Part shown: positions 17,069 to 25,078 of the stretch, one piece after another | Layout of the letters: each line of letters starts with the position of its first letter | How positions within the stretch are numbered: position 1 is the stretch's first letter | Origin: Thermostichus sp047461615 | GTDB lineage: Bacteria; Cyanobacteriota; Cyanobacteriia; Thermostichales; Thermostichaceae | Assembly (NCBI RefSeq): GCF_047461615.1 | Contig: NZ_JANSHI010000002.1 | Span: 136,927-200,926 of the forward strand | Length of the DNA stretch: 64,000 nucleotides | Direction: 5' to 3' | Notes under the pieces: model-generated | Databases searched by the model: none | Told to the model about the DNA's origin: nothing | Seen by the model: the letters and a program-made list of their open reading frames with translations, nothing else | Position numbers and translations under genes: made by a program

Positions 17069-18265
17069 ATGGGTTACGGACGTTTGCCACCACCCCCCAT
17101 GGACTTCGGAGTCGGATTTCTCTCCAACAATGTCATGCTGCCGATCCTGGATTTTTTCTACGGGATCGTGCCCAGCTATGGTCTGGCCATCATCTTTCTG
17201 ACATTGGTGATCCGCTTTGCCCTCTACCCCCTCAATGCCGGGTCCATCCGCAACATGCGGCGCATGAAAGTCATTAGCCCGGTGATGCAGCGGCGGATGC
17301 GAGAGATCCAGGAGAGGTACCGCGACGACCCGCAAAAGCTGCGCGAGGCCCAGGCCAAACTCTACAGCGAACTAGGGGTTAACCCGCTTGGGGGGTGCCT
17401 GCCGCTGCTTATTCAAATGCCAGTGCTGTTTGCGCTCTTTGCCACGCTGCGGGGATCCCCTTTTGCGGCGGTAACCTACGACGTCAACCTGCAGATCTTG
17501 CCAGCAGAGGTGGCGGCTGAGGTGGTACCCACTCCCTACGTCAGCTCCAGCAAGAACATCTTCGTCGCCGACTCAGTCCACAAGCCGGTGGTGCTGGTGG
17601 TGCCTAAGGGTACCAAGGTTGCCGTAGGGGAGCAGGTGCAGTGGATGCTGCAAGGGCCAGGGGGCAAACCCTTCGAGCAACTGGTAACAGAAGCGGGGGG
17701 AGACCCCAAGCTGTTGCAGCCAGCTTGGAGGATTGTCAAGGGAGAGGAGCGGGTCCAGCTCCAGCCCGATGGCACCTTGCTGGCCCTGCAGCCGGGGGAG
17801 GTAGCGCTGCAGGTCTCGATTCCAGGCTTGGCCTCAGATACCGGCTTTCTATTTATTGATAAGCTGGGCCGCGTTGGCGCTTTTGACCCCGATGGAACCA
17901 TCCACTGGGATATCATCGCCATGGTCGCCCTCTTTGGCCTTTCCATCTACCTCAACCAGGCCCTGACCAATACCGGCCAGGAGGATCCCAGCCAGAGCTC
18001 GATGGCCCGCATTACCCCGGTGCTGTTCTCGGCGATGTTTCTATTTTTCCCCTTGCCGGCTGGGGTTTTGCTCTATATCCTCGTCTCCAGCATTTTCCAG
18101 ACGCTGCAGACCTTCTTGCTCTCGCGAGAGCCTTTGCCAGAGAGCCTGCAGCAGTTGGTGGAAGAGGAACGGCGCCGTGCTGCCCAGGTTAGTAAGGAGG
18201 TAGACCGAGCAGTAAAACCCAAAGCCGCTGGGGGAGCTCGGGAATCTTTGCCCTTTGAGCCCTAA
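17069..18265 (+). CDS. yidC: membrane protein insertase YidC/Oxa1 (Alb3-type)
   Basis: YidC inserts membrane proteins alone or with Sec; 398 residues from the ATG at 17069. ATG 17099 (MDFGVGFLSNN) is an equally good start and matches the family start I remember. Helices FGVGFLSNNVMLPILDFFYG, YGLAIIFLTLVIRFALYPL and LPLLIQMPVLFALFATL, with the hydrophilic-groove arginine, are present. Between the second and last helices lies an extracytoplasmic insertion of about 130 residues, with a beta-rich Ig-like (Big_2-like) pattern ending VQVSIPGLASDTGFLFI. This insertion is typical of cyanobacterial YidC. Confidence 0.94.
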   Translation: MGYGRLPPPPMDFGVGFLSNNVMLPILDFFYGIVPSYGLAIIFLTLVIRFALYPLNAGSIRNMRRMKVISPVMQRRMREIQERYRDDPQKLREAQAKLYSELGVNPLGGCLPLLIQMPVLFALFATLRGSPFAAVTYDVNLQILPAEVAAEVVPTPYVSSSKNIFVADSVHKPVVLVVPKGTKVAVGEQVQWMLQGPGGKPFEQLVTEAGGDPKLLQPAWRIVKGEERVQLQPDGTLLALQPGEVALQVSIPGLASDTGFLFIDKLGRVGAFDPDGTIHWDIIAMVALFGLSIYLNQALTNTGQEDPSQSSMARITPVLFSAMFLFFPLPAGVLLYILVSSIFQTLQTFLLSREPLPESLQQLVEEERRRAAQVSKEVDRAVKPKAAGGARESLPFEP

Positions 18266-18341
18266 GCAGTCCTCTGGCCGCTGGGTGGGTGGGCTTGCAG
18301 TTAACTGGTTGATAGTCTTTCAGCAGTTGGAAGCTGTTGGG

Positions 18342-18977
18342 ATGAGCCACCCTGAGTCTTCTACAGGTTCCCCAAGGGGAGCCGCCGCTAAGAAATCCCA
18401 CCCGCAGTTTGAAGAGACCGCTGCTCCTTTCCAAGCTAAGCTTTCTCCCGCCGAGCAGCGAGAACGGGCTAGAGAGTGGTTGCAGCAGGTGCTATCGGCC
18501 ATGGGGATACCGGCAGCAGTGCGGGTAGTGGGCGAGGTGATTGAAATTGAGGCCAGTTCTCTCACGCCTGCGCAAAAGCAAGTCCTGCTTTCCAAAGTGC
18601 CCCCAGGGCCCGTCCCCAAGGAGACTAAAGTTGACGAAGAGCGTACCCCAGTAGTGCTGGATGCTTTGCAATATCTGGCCAACACCCTTCTCAACCTCAA
18701 CCAGCCAGAAAACCAGCAACAACCCTATATCTTGGACCTAGACGGCTATCGGGAGCGCCGTTTGCAGGAGTTGAAGGCTTTGGTGGCTACGGCTGTGGAG
18801 AAAGTGAGAGCAAGTGGTCGGGAGTACGAGTTTCCCGAGCACCTTTCGGCTGCCGACCGGCGGCAAATCCACACGCTCCTCAAAGACCCTGCCTATGCTG
18901 ACCTAGAAACCTTTAGCCGAGGTAAAGAGCCGGATCGCCGCTTGGTCATCCGCCGAGCCCCGCGCCGGGGTAAGTGA
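18342..18977 (+). CDS. KhpB/Jag-type R3H single-stranded nucleic-acid-binding protein
   Basis: Jag/KhpB-type RNA-binding protein, 211 residues from ATG 18342; the open frame begins upstream but reads poorly. After a proline/serine-rich N-terminus comes a KH-like region (QVLSAMGIPAAVRVVGEVIE, YLANTLLNLNQPENQQQPYI). The R3H domain follows (ILDLDGYRERRLQELKALVA, EFPEHLSAADRRQIHTLL). The position right after yidC is conserved in bacteria. It probably binds mRNA together with KhpA. Confidence 0.86.
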   Translation: MSHPESSTGSPRGAAAKKSHPQFEETAAPFQAKLSPAEQRERAREWLQQVLSAMGIPAAVRVVGEVIEIEASSLTPAQKQVLLSKVPPGPVPKETKVDEERTPVVLDALQYLANTLLNLNQPENQQQPYILDLDGYRERRLQELKALVATAVEKVRASGREYEFPEHLSAADRRQIHTLLKDPAYADLETFSRGKEPDRRLVIRRAPRRGK

Positions 18978-19021
18978 GGGCGCAGCTAAGGGACCCCAAC
19001 TGTCTGGAGGGAAATGGGGCT

Positions 19022-19516
19022 ATGCTGAAGCCAATTCGTCTATCCGAGCTGCGGCAGCTGCCTGGCCAAACCCAGGAGGTACGGTTTCGGCAGTTTTTCG
19101 CTGGCTTTGAGAGCCTGACACCGGTGGGGGGATTCCTGCGGGTCAGCCACCGAGGACACTTTGTTGAGGTAAGGGCCCAGGCCCGCACCATCGTGACTCT
19201 TGCTTGTCACCGCTGCTTGCAGCAGTTTAACCACCGGCTGGAGCTAGATGTTGAGGAGATCATTCTCATTCGCGAGCCCAACTCTGGCCCTCCACCCCTG
19301 GAGCTGGAACTGAAGGAGGAAGAGGATCTGCTGGAAAGCTTGCCCCCCAACGGTGAGCTGGATGTGGAGGACTTGATGCGCCAGTACCTGCATTTGGAGA
19401 TGCCCACCCAGTTGCCCTGTCGCCCCGATTGCCCAGGTATTGTGGTGGAGTCGGCTGCGCCGGCAGGGGATCCCCGCTGGGCGCCGCTGGCAGCTCTTCT
19501 CAAAGAGATCTCCTAG
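19022..19516 (+). CDS. YceD family protein (DUF177)
   Basis: A 164-residue DUF177/YceD protein, starting MLKPIRLSELRQL at 19022. Conserved cysteines occur in LACHRCLQQFNHRLELDVEE and LPCRPDCPGI, consistent with a zinc knuckle. Members are linked to 23S rRNA accumulation and usually sit before rpmF; here it follows the KhpB gene. It converges with the S4-domain gene, overlapping it by 4 bases. Confidence 0.85.
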   Translation: MLKPIRLSELRQLPGQTQEVRFRQFFAGFESLTPVGGFLRVSHRGHFVEVRAQARTIVTLACHRCLQQFNHRLELDVEEIILIREPNSGPPPLELELKEEEDLLESLPPNGELDVEDLMRQYLHLEMPTQLPCRPDCPGIVVESAAPAGDPRWAPLAALLKEIS

Positions 19517-20292
19517 AAATACCGCTTCATTTGGATCCGAAAGCGGCCTTTTTTCGTCTCAACCACCTCTTCAATTTGCAGCCGACCCCGACTGCGGATG
19601 GCAACCCAATCCTGAGGGCTAAGGAGGTAGCTGGCTTGGGTAACTGGCTTCCAGTTGACTCGTACTTCTCCCCGCTGGATCTCTTCCACCATTTTGCTGC
19701 GGGAGATGCCGAATCCGGCTGAAGCCACTGCGTCCAAGCGCAAAGAGGCTTCCACACTGGTAATGGACTTTACCCGCAGCGGCTGCACCTTTAATTGGTT
19801 GAGAGGGATGGAGCTAACCTTGACCGGCACACTGCGCACTTGCTTCAGGTTGAGGCTGAGATAGTCCACCAGTTCAGGTACCACGATAGCCTGCGCGCCT
19901 GCTTCTCCAACTGCGAGAATGTCTCCCACCTTCTCGCCGGCAATTCCTGTTGCTAGAAGGGCTTCTAAAAAGTCGCCGTGAGTAGCTGGGTCGAAGAGAA
20001 AGTTCCCCTGAATTTCAATAGCCGCTAGCGGGATCCCTGCTGCCTCCACACCAACCTCGGGGCGAGCCAGGGCCAGGCGCTGGCGCTCTGCCTGGGCATA
20101 GCCTCCCCAGGCCACCACCTGCAGTTCGGCTAGCTTGTTCAATCGGCTTTGGACGGCGGCAATCTCCGGCGGCGAGAGAAAATCGCTGTAGACCACCTGC
20201 CAAGTTTTCAGGGCCTGCTCTCCTAGGTCTAGGATGCGCGCCAAGGTTTCTCGATACTCCGCTCCTTTCAGTAGTTCGGCTCTGGGCAACAT
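19513..20292 (-). CDS. photosystem II S4-domain protein (YlmH-like RNA-binding)
   Basis: A 259-residue protein from ATG 20292; a TTG five codons upstream is possible. The N-terminal half matches the YlmH/SynSII-type domain (FLSPPEIAAVQSRL, IAAIEIQGNFLFDPATHGDF, LLATGIAGEKVGDILA). The C-terminal half is an S4 RNA-binding domain (LDAVASAGFGISRSKMVEEI, VRVNWKPVTQASYLL, IRSRGRLQIEEV). This family is annotated in cyanobacteria as photosystem II S4 domain protein; a direct photosystem role is uncertain. Confidence 0.9.
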   Translation of the reverse strand: MLPRAELLKGAEYRETLARILDLGEQALKTWQVVYSDFLSPPEIAAVQSRLNKLAELQVVAWGGYAQAERQRLALARPEVGVEAAGIPLAAIEIQGNFLFDPATHGDFLEALLATGIAGEKVGDILAVGEAGAQAIVVPELVDYLSLNLKQVRSVPVKVSSIPLNQLKVQPLRVKSITSVEASLRLDAVASAGFGISRSKMVEEIQRGEVRVNWKPVTQASYLLSPQDWVAIRSRGRLQIEEVVETKKGRFRIQMKRYF

Positions 20293-20357
20293 GGTGGGGC
20301 GCTTCAACCCTTGCGGCTCTGTTCCGCTTGCTACATGCTAAGCTGGATTAGGGTCCT

Positions 20358-20431
20358 GGCGGGCGTAGCCAAGTGGTTAAGGCAGAGGATTGTGGTTCCT
20401 CCACTCGTGGGTTCGAATCCCATCGTCCGCC
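20358..20431 (+). tRNA. tRNA-His (anticodon GTG)
   Basis: Cloverleaf readable by eye. The acceptor stem is GCGGGCG (20359-20365) with CGTCCGC (20424-20430), including one G-T pair. The D arm is TAGCCAAGTGGTTAAGGC, the anticodon stem GAGGA/TCCTC with loop TTGTGGT (anticodon GTG), and the T arm has GGGTTCGAATCCC. The extra 5' G at 20358 pairing with discriminator C20431 is the tRNA-His identity element. CCA is not encoded. Confidence 0.95.
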
Positions 20432-20435
20432 CTCT

Positions 20436-22457
20436 CTACTCGCAGCTTAAGACCAGCGTGCCTACGGCGTCGATGCTGCCGGTCCAACCGGCTTCAATCA
20501 CCACGGTAGCCTCCGGCATCTCCACAATTGCCGGCCCGCACAGTTGAAACCCCACCCCCATGTACCGCCGATTGTAGACGGGCACCGGCCGCATCCGGCC
20601 CCCAAACCAGGCCTCTCGTTTCCCCTGGAGGGGATCCCCCGGCAAGGGTGGGGGGGCCTGCAGAGGGACACAAGGCAAGGCCTGCACCGCCCGTAGGCGC
20701 AACTGGATCACCTCCACCTCTTGGTCAGGATCCTGCCAGCCGTAGCGCTGGCGGTGGGCTTGGTGAAACCGCTGCTCGAGGCGGGAAACCGGATCCGACA
20801 ACTGGGCCGGGATCTCCAGCTCAAAGGACTGGCCGCGGTAGCGCAGATCCAAACTCAAGGAGAGCTCCGGCTCTTGCAGGTCGGCTTGTGCCTGGCGGAT
20901 GAGGGGCTCAGCCCACTGAGCCAGAAGGGATCCTCCCCCCTCCCCCTCTAGCTGCCGCAGCGGTTGCAGGACGGCCCGCCGGTAGTCCCGCCGCAGATCG
21001 GCCAAAGCCATGCCCAGCGCCGAGAGGACACCGGCAAAGGCCGGGATCAAGATGCGGCGGATCCCCAGCTCTTCTGCTAAAGCACAGGCATGCATGGGCC
21101 CAGCTCCGCCAAAGGCCAGCAGGGCAAAATAGGCGGGATCCAAGCCTCGCTCCACGCTGATGACCCGCAAAGCCCGTGCCATGGCCACATTGGCTAGGGT
21201 GCGAATGCCAACGGCCGTCTCCTCCAAACTCAAGCCCAAGGGCTCCGCGAGCGTTCTGAGGGCCTGGCCAGCCAAGTCTCGCCGTAGGCAAACGGCATCC
21301 CCCAGCCAGCCCCCATCCGGCAGGTAGCCCAGCCAGAGGTTGGCATCGGTTACCGTGGGAGCCGTTCCCCCCCGACCGTAGCAGGCCGGCCCAGGGTTGG
21401 AGCCGGCACTTTCCGGCCCCACCTGCAGCCCGCCCCCGGGTAGCAGGGAGGCCAGGGATCCGCCCCCAGCACTGACCGTGTGGATGTCGATCTGGGGCTG
21501 CTGCACCGGCAGGCCGCACACTACCGCTGACGGGGTAACCTGGGGGATGCCGTCCTGAATGAGGGCCACATCGGTGCTGGTTCCTCCCATGTCCAGGCTA
21601 AGCAGATGGGAGTAGCCACTCAGCCGGCCCAAGTAGGCCGCTCCGTAAACGCCGCCCGCCGGTCCCGAAAGCAGCGCCACCGAGGCGTGGGCTGCTGCCT
21701 GGGCAAGGGAAGTGACGCCGCCGGAGGATTGCATGATCAGGGGTTCGGGGATCCCTCGCTGCCGGCAGCCCTGGGCCAAGCGGTGGAGGTAGCCCGCCAG
21801 TGCTGGGCTGAGGTAGGCATCAATGGCCGTGGTGCTGAAGCGCTCGTATTCCCGAAACTCTGGCGCCACCTCGCAGGAGAGGGAAACATGCAAGCTGGGA
21901 AAGGCCTGTCGCAAAGCCGCCCCCAAGCGCTGCTCATGCTCTGGGTAGAGGAAAGAAAACAGAAACCCCACCCCCACGGCGCGGATTCCATCCCGCTGTA
22001 CCCGCTCCCCCACTTCCCGGACTACACGCTGGATCTCCTCCTCAGTTAGCGGCTCGACCACGCCACTGGCGCTGCAGCGCTCCTTCACCTCCAGGCAGTG
22101 GTGGCGGGGCACCACCGGCTCTGGCTTGGGCTGGGTGAGGTCGTAAAGGGAAGGACGGTTTTGGCGGCCAATGGCCAGCACATCCCGAAAGCCCGCCGTG
22201 GTCAAAAAGAGAGTGGGGGATCCCTTGCGCTCCAGGAGGGCGTTGGTGGCCACGGTCATGCCATGGCAGAACACGTCCACCTCAACTGGGCCCAGCTTGT
22301 CCAGGGCAGCGAAGACCCCCTCTTCCGGGCTAGGGGTGGAGAGGACCTTGGCCGTCCGGATCTGGCCCTCCTGCAGCAGCACCAGATCGGTAAAAGTGCC
22401 TCCCACATCGATCCCCAGGCGGGTCGGGATCCCTCGTTGGCTGCCGACAGTGGACAT
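20436..22457 (-). CDS. hyuA: hydantoinase/oxoprolinase family protein, HyuA-like
   Basis: ASKHA-fold ATP-dependent amidohydrolase subunit of 673 residues. The phosphate loops LGIDVGGTFTDLVLLQEG (near residue 13) and SLDMGGTSTDVALIQ (near 290), plus LLSGPAGGVYGAAYLG and LLAFGGAGPMHACALAEELG, are characteristic of hydantoinase A/5-oxoprolinase N-terminal proteins. Partner HyuB is not in the window. The length matches a single A subunit, not a full oxoprolinase. The true substrate (hydantoin, 5-oxoproline or acetone) cannot be told from sequence. It ends 4 bases from the tRNA-His gene on the other strand. Confidence 0.88.
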   Translation of the reverse strand: MSTVGSQRGIPTRLGIDVGGTFTDLVLLQEGQIRTAKVLSTPSPEEGVFAALDKLGPVEVDVFCHGMTVATNALLERKGSPTLFLTTAGFRDVLAIGRQNRPSLYDLTQPKPEPVVPRHHCLEVKERCSASGVVEPLTEEEIQRVVREVGERVQRDGIRAVGVGFLFSFLYPEHEQRLGAALRQAFPSLHVSLSCEVAPEFREYERFSTTAIDAYLSPALAGYLHRLAQGCRQRGIPEPLIMQSSGGVTSLAQAAAHASVALLSGPAGGVYGAAYLGRLSGYSHLLSLDMGGTSTDVALIQDGIPQVTPSAVVCGLPVQQPQIDIHTVSAGGGSLASLLPGGGLQVGPESAGSNPGPACYGRGGTAPTVTDANLWLGYLPDGGWLGDAVCLRRDLAGQALRTLAEPLGLSLEETAVGIRTLANVAMARALRVISVERGLDPAYFALLAFGGAGPMHACALAEELGIRRILIPAFAGVLSALGMALADLRRDYRRAVLQPLRQLEGEGGGSLLAQWAEPLIRQAQADLQEPELSLSLDLRYRGQSFELEIPAQLSDPVSRLEQRFHQAHRQRYGWQDPDQEVEVIQLRLRAVQALPCVPLQAPPPLPGDPLQGKREAWFGGRMRPVPVYNRRYMGVGFQLCGPAIVEMPEATVVIEAGWTGSIDAVGTLVLSCE

Positions 22458-22484
22458 GACTCGTGGGCGCAGGCTAACCCCTCC

Positions 22485-23864
22485 CTAGCTCTTTGACTCG
22501 GCTTCCAGGGCCTGTTCTTGCTGCACAAGCTGACGGAAGGCCGGCTCGTCCAAGCGGTAGTCCCGCTGCTCGATGAGATCCCGGTCAGTAGAGTAGATGG
22601 TGTCCGCTTCCTGCACCACCTCCTGGCGGCGGAAGTGGCGGGCAAAGTCAAGCTTGCGCCGCAGCACCTCCGAGGGACGCTGCAGTTGCTCTTGCCAAAA
22701 CCGCCGAATGCGATTGCGGCGCTCCACTCCCTGGTTGCGGAATTGCAAGGTCAACCAACGCACCGTGGGCACTGCCAAAAACAGCGTGCCGTAGAGGAAG
22801 AGGAATCCAATCAGCGGGTAGATAAACGCCAAAAAGGCATTGCTCCCAGCGGCAGCGGCCACCTCCTCCCGCGCCCCATAGAGAATGGCCGCCAAGAAGA
22901 AATTGAGCACACCCAAGCCGGCGGCTAGGGCCAGCTGCCCAGGGGTGGCGCGGCTAAACACCCAAGGTTTTTCTTGCAACACCTCGGGAAGCCGCTGCCG
23001 TGGGCCTTCGGCGGCCGTTACCTGCAGCTCTGGAAAGCGATAGACGATATCTCCCTCCTCGCTTACCTCCGGCTGGCCGTCAAACTTGAGCAAAATGGGC
23101 AGCATGTAGTCTTCGTACTCCAGGGCAGGAGCTCCCGGCTCCACATCCAGGTAGGGCAACACCTGCTCGGCGGCAATGACTCCCCCATTGGCGCGGATGA
23201 GCTGGCCAATGAGGGCATAGCGTTCTTCTTCCAGGTTGGCATTGGGATCCCCGTCGCCAAACAGGAAGCTGTAGACCGCCTCGAGAAAGTTCATCTCCGC
23301 CTTTTCCTGGGGGGGTTGCGCCAGACCAGAATAGCCCCCGTAGGGACCCCAGAAGGGGTTGCCTACCCACAGGTCGGGAACGTAGAAGAGCCCCACCCCT
23401 CCCGAGCGGCTGCGGCTATCCTCCTCACGGCTGCTCCTACTGCTCTGCAGAGCCATCAAGGCCAGAGTAATGAAGACAATTGACACTACCAGCAGGATGC
23501 CAAAGGAAATGCGCAGGCCGTAGAGAAACCCTCCCCAAAGCCGGCGCCGCAGGGCTGCCAGCCGGTCCTGTTGCTCCTTGCGCTGGAGAATGCTGCGAAA
23601 GTCGGGCGGGAAAACGTAGGCGATCTCTCCCTGCCGCGAAACCTGAAGATGCCCCCCTGCCTTTTGGGCCAACTGCAGCAACTCTTGCTTGGCCTCCTCT
23701 AAGGCCAGGCCTGTGGTGGAGGCGATGTCTCCCAACGTAACCCGCAGGCCCAGCCGCTCTACTGCCTCCATAACCAAAGTCTGTGCCGCCACCGTCAACC
23801 TCCGCTTCTGCCTGCTGTTAACCCGCCAGCTCCCTGTTTCCAGTATCTCTCCTGTGCTGGGCAT
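22485..23864 (-). CDS. conserved cyanobacterial membrane protein with winged-helix-like N-terminus
   Basis: A 459-residue protein I recognise only as a conserved cyanobacterial (and probably plastid) family. The N-terminus resembles a winged helix (AQTLVMEAVERLGLRVTLGD, TTGLALEEAKQELLQLAQKA) and ends in a GEIAYVFPPDF beta-hairpin. A similar GDIVYRFPEL motif appears again later, suggesting duplication. One membrane helix follows (GLRISFGILLVVSIVFITLA), and two more lie near residues 320-370. The C-terminus is charged (VVQEADTIYSTDRDLIEQRD). No catalytic residues are evident and the function is unknown. It lies between the TPR gene and hyuA on the same strand. Confidence 0.75.
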   Translation of the reverse strand: MPSTGEILETGSWRVNSRQKRRLTVAAQTLVMEAVERLGLRVTLGDIASTTGLALEEAKQELLQLAQKAGGHLQVSRQGEIAYVFPPDFRSILQRKEQQDRLAALRRRLWGGFLYGLRISFGILLVVSIVFITLALMALQSSRSSREEDSRSRSGGVGLFYVPDLWVGNPFWGPYGGYSGLAQPPQEKAEMNFLEAVYSFLFGDGDPNANLEEERYALIGQLIRANGGVIAAEQVLPYLDVEPGAPALEYEDYMLPILLKFDGQPEVSEEGDIVYRFPELQVTAAEGPRQRLPEVLQEKPWVFSRATPGQLALAAGLGVLNFFLAAILYGAREEVAAAAGSNAFLAFIYPLIGFLFLYGTLFLAVPTVRWLTLQFRNQGVERRNRIRRFWQEQLQRPSEVLRRKLDFARHFRRQEVVQEADTIYSTDRDLIEQRDYRLDEPAFRQLVQQEQALEAESKS

Positions 23865-23897
23865 CGGCGAGAGGATTCCCTCTTGGCAGCCGCTAAG

Positions 23898-24419
23898 CTA
23901 GGGCAGCCAGGCCAGGGTTGCCAGCAAGGCCGAGAGGATTCCAATCAACACCCAATTCAGCCGTTGGGTATTCACCGAGGGAGCGGCCTGGGAAGGGAGG
24001 GGAGCGGGGGACGTGGGCCGAGATCCCCGCGGGCGAGGGCGTTCATAGACTAGAAGTCGGCTTTCAGGCTTGGCCTCTTCCAGGTGGCTGAGATCGGGGA
24101 TTTGGATCAACCACTCCGCTGGGCGGCGTAGACGGGGAGCCTGCCAGATGCTCAACACATAGCGCGCCTGCTGGGCAAGCTCGGGATCTGGACTATATAG
24201 CAAGCTCTGCACCAGGCGGACGGCCTCCTCGGTTTCTCCAAGCGCCTCCTGCGCCAAGGCCTGCCAGAGCCGCAGCTGGCCTGCCTGGGGATAGCGACCT
24301 TGGGCCTGTTTGGCCTCCTCCAAGGCCTGTCGGTATTGTCCCCGCTCAAAGCTGGCTTGAATTCGGGCCAGGTATTGGGGCAAGGGCAAGTCTGGGGCCG
24401 GGATCGACTCGGAGTCCAC
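23898..24419 (-). CDS. TPR-repeat protein with C-terminal membrane anchor
   Basis: A 173-residue protein with two TPR-like units (YLARIQASFERGQYRQALEE; LWQALAQEALGETEEAVRLV), a basic proline/serine-rich linker and a C-terminal hydrophobic helix WVLIGILSALLATLAWLP. This layout suggests a tail-anchored adaptor with its TPRs in the cytoplasm. It starts 10 bases after the bilin lyase gene and is probably cotranscribed with it. No specific partner can be named. Confidence 0.75.
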   Translation of the reverse strand: MDSESIPAPDLPLPQYLARIQASFERGQYRQALEEAKQAQGRYPQAGQLRLWQALAQEALGETEEAVRLVQSLLYSPDPELAQQARYVLSIWQAPRLRRPAEWLIQIPDLSHLEEAKPESRLLVYERPRPRGSRPTSPAPLPSQAAPSVNTQRLNWVLIGILSALLATLAWLP

Positions 24420-24428
24420 GCAGCCTCC

Positions 24429-24983
24429 CTAGGTCAGCTTTTGTTCCACCCCAAACCCCACCAGGAGTACCTCCTGCAGCGGCTGGCCTTGAGGTGGGCG
24501 CCGGTAGTTGAGGATCTGCCGCAGGCGCAGGCGGGGGTTGAGCAGGGTGATGGTATCTACGGAAACAACGTGGGTGTAGGTGGTGGTCATCACCAGTTGC
24601 AGGGATCCCGGATCGAAGCGGAAGTCGGCCACCATGGGCCGCTCTTCCTCATAGGCGCGATCGCGCAGGTAGTCGCCTTCCAGCCCGCGGGGGCCCTCTC
24701 GCCGGGGCACAAACAACATGTTTAGCTCTTGCCCGACCTCCTCCCCCTTTTCGGAGACAGTCTCAAAGGCAAGGTGAAAGCCCAGGAAGCCGTCGACGCC
24801 GTGGTTGGGGTAGTTGTTGTCGGCCAGGACCTTCTCCTTGAGCTCAGGAGTGAGGGTGCGAATGGTGAACTCGGTGCGCGAGCGCTCCACCTCCCCTCGA
24901 TCCAGGTAGTGATAGGTACGCTCGGTGTGCCAGGCGCCAATACAGCAGTTGAAGAAGTGGTGAAACTGTTGGAGGGCGTTCAT
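24429..24983 (-). CDS. CpcS/CpeS-family phycobiliprotein chromophore lyase
   Basis: Bilin lyase of the CpcS/CpeS type, a lipocalin-like beta barrel that attaches phycocyanobilin to cysteines of phycobiliproteins; 184 residues. Recognisable elements are the N-terminal FFNCCIGAWHTERTYHYLDR, EVERSRTEF, VLADNNYPNHG, the mid-barrel RPMVADFRFDPGSLQLVMTT and the C-terminal RLRQILNYRRP. Which subfamily (CpcS, CpcU or CpcV) cannot be fixed by eye. It heads a minus-strand run with the TPR protein gene. Confidence 0.85.
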   Translation of the reverse strand: MNALQQFHHFFNCCIGAWHTERTYHYLDRGEVERSRTEFTIRTLTPELKEKVLADNNYPNHGVDGFLGFHLAFETVSEKGEEVGQELNMLFVPRREGPRGLEGDYLRDRAYEEERPMVADFRFDPGSLQLVMTTTYTHVVSVDTITLLNPRLRLRQILNYRRPPQGQPLQEVLLVGFGVEQKLT

Positions 24984-25078
24984 GCCAAAGGGCTCGAGAG
25001 CAGGGCTGAGTTGACACCAAGCCCGATCCTAAACCGAATCGAAGACAAACAGGCACCCCAATCCCTGCAGCAGATGCC

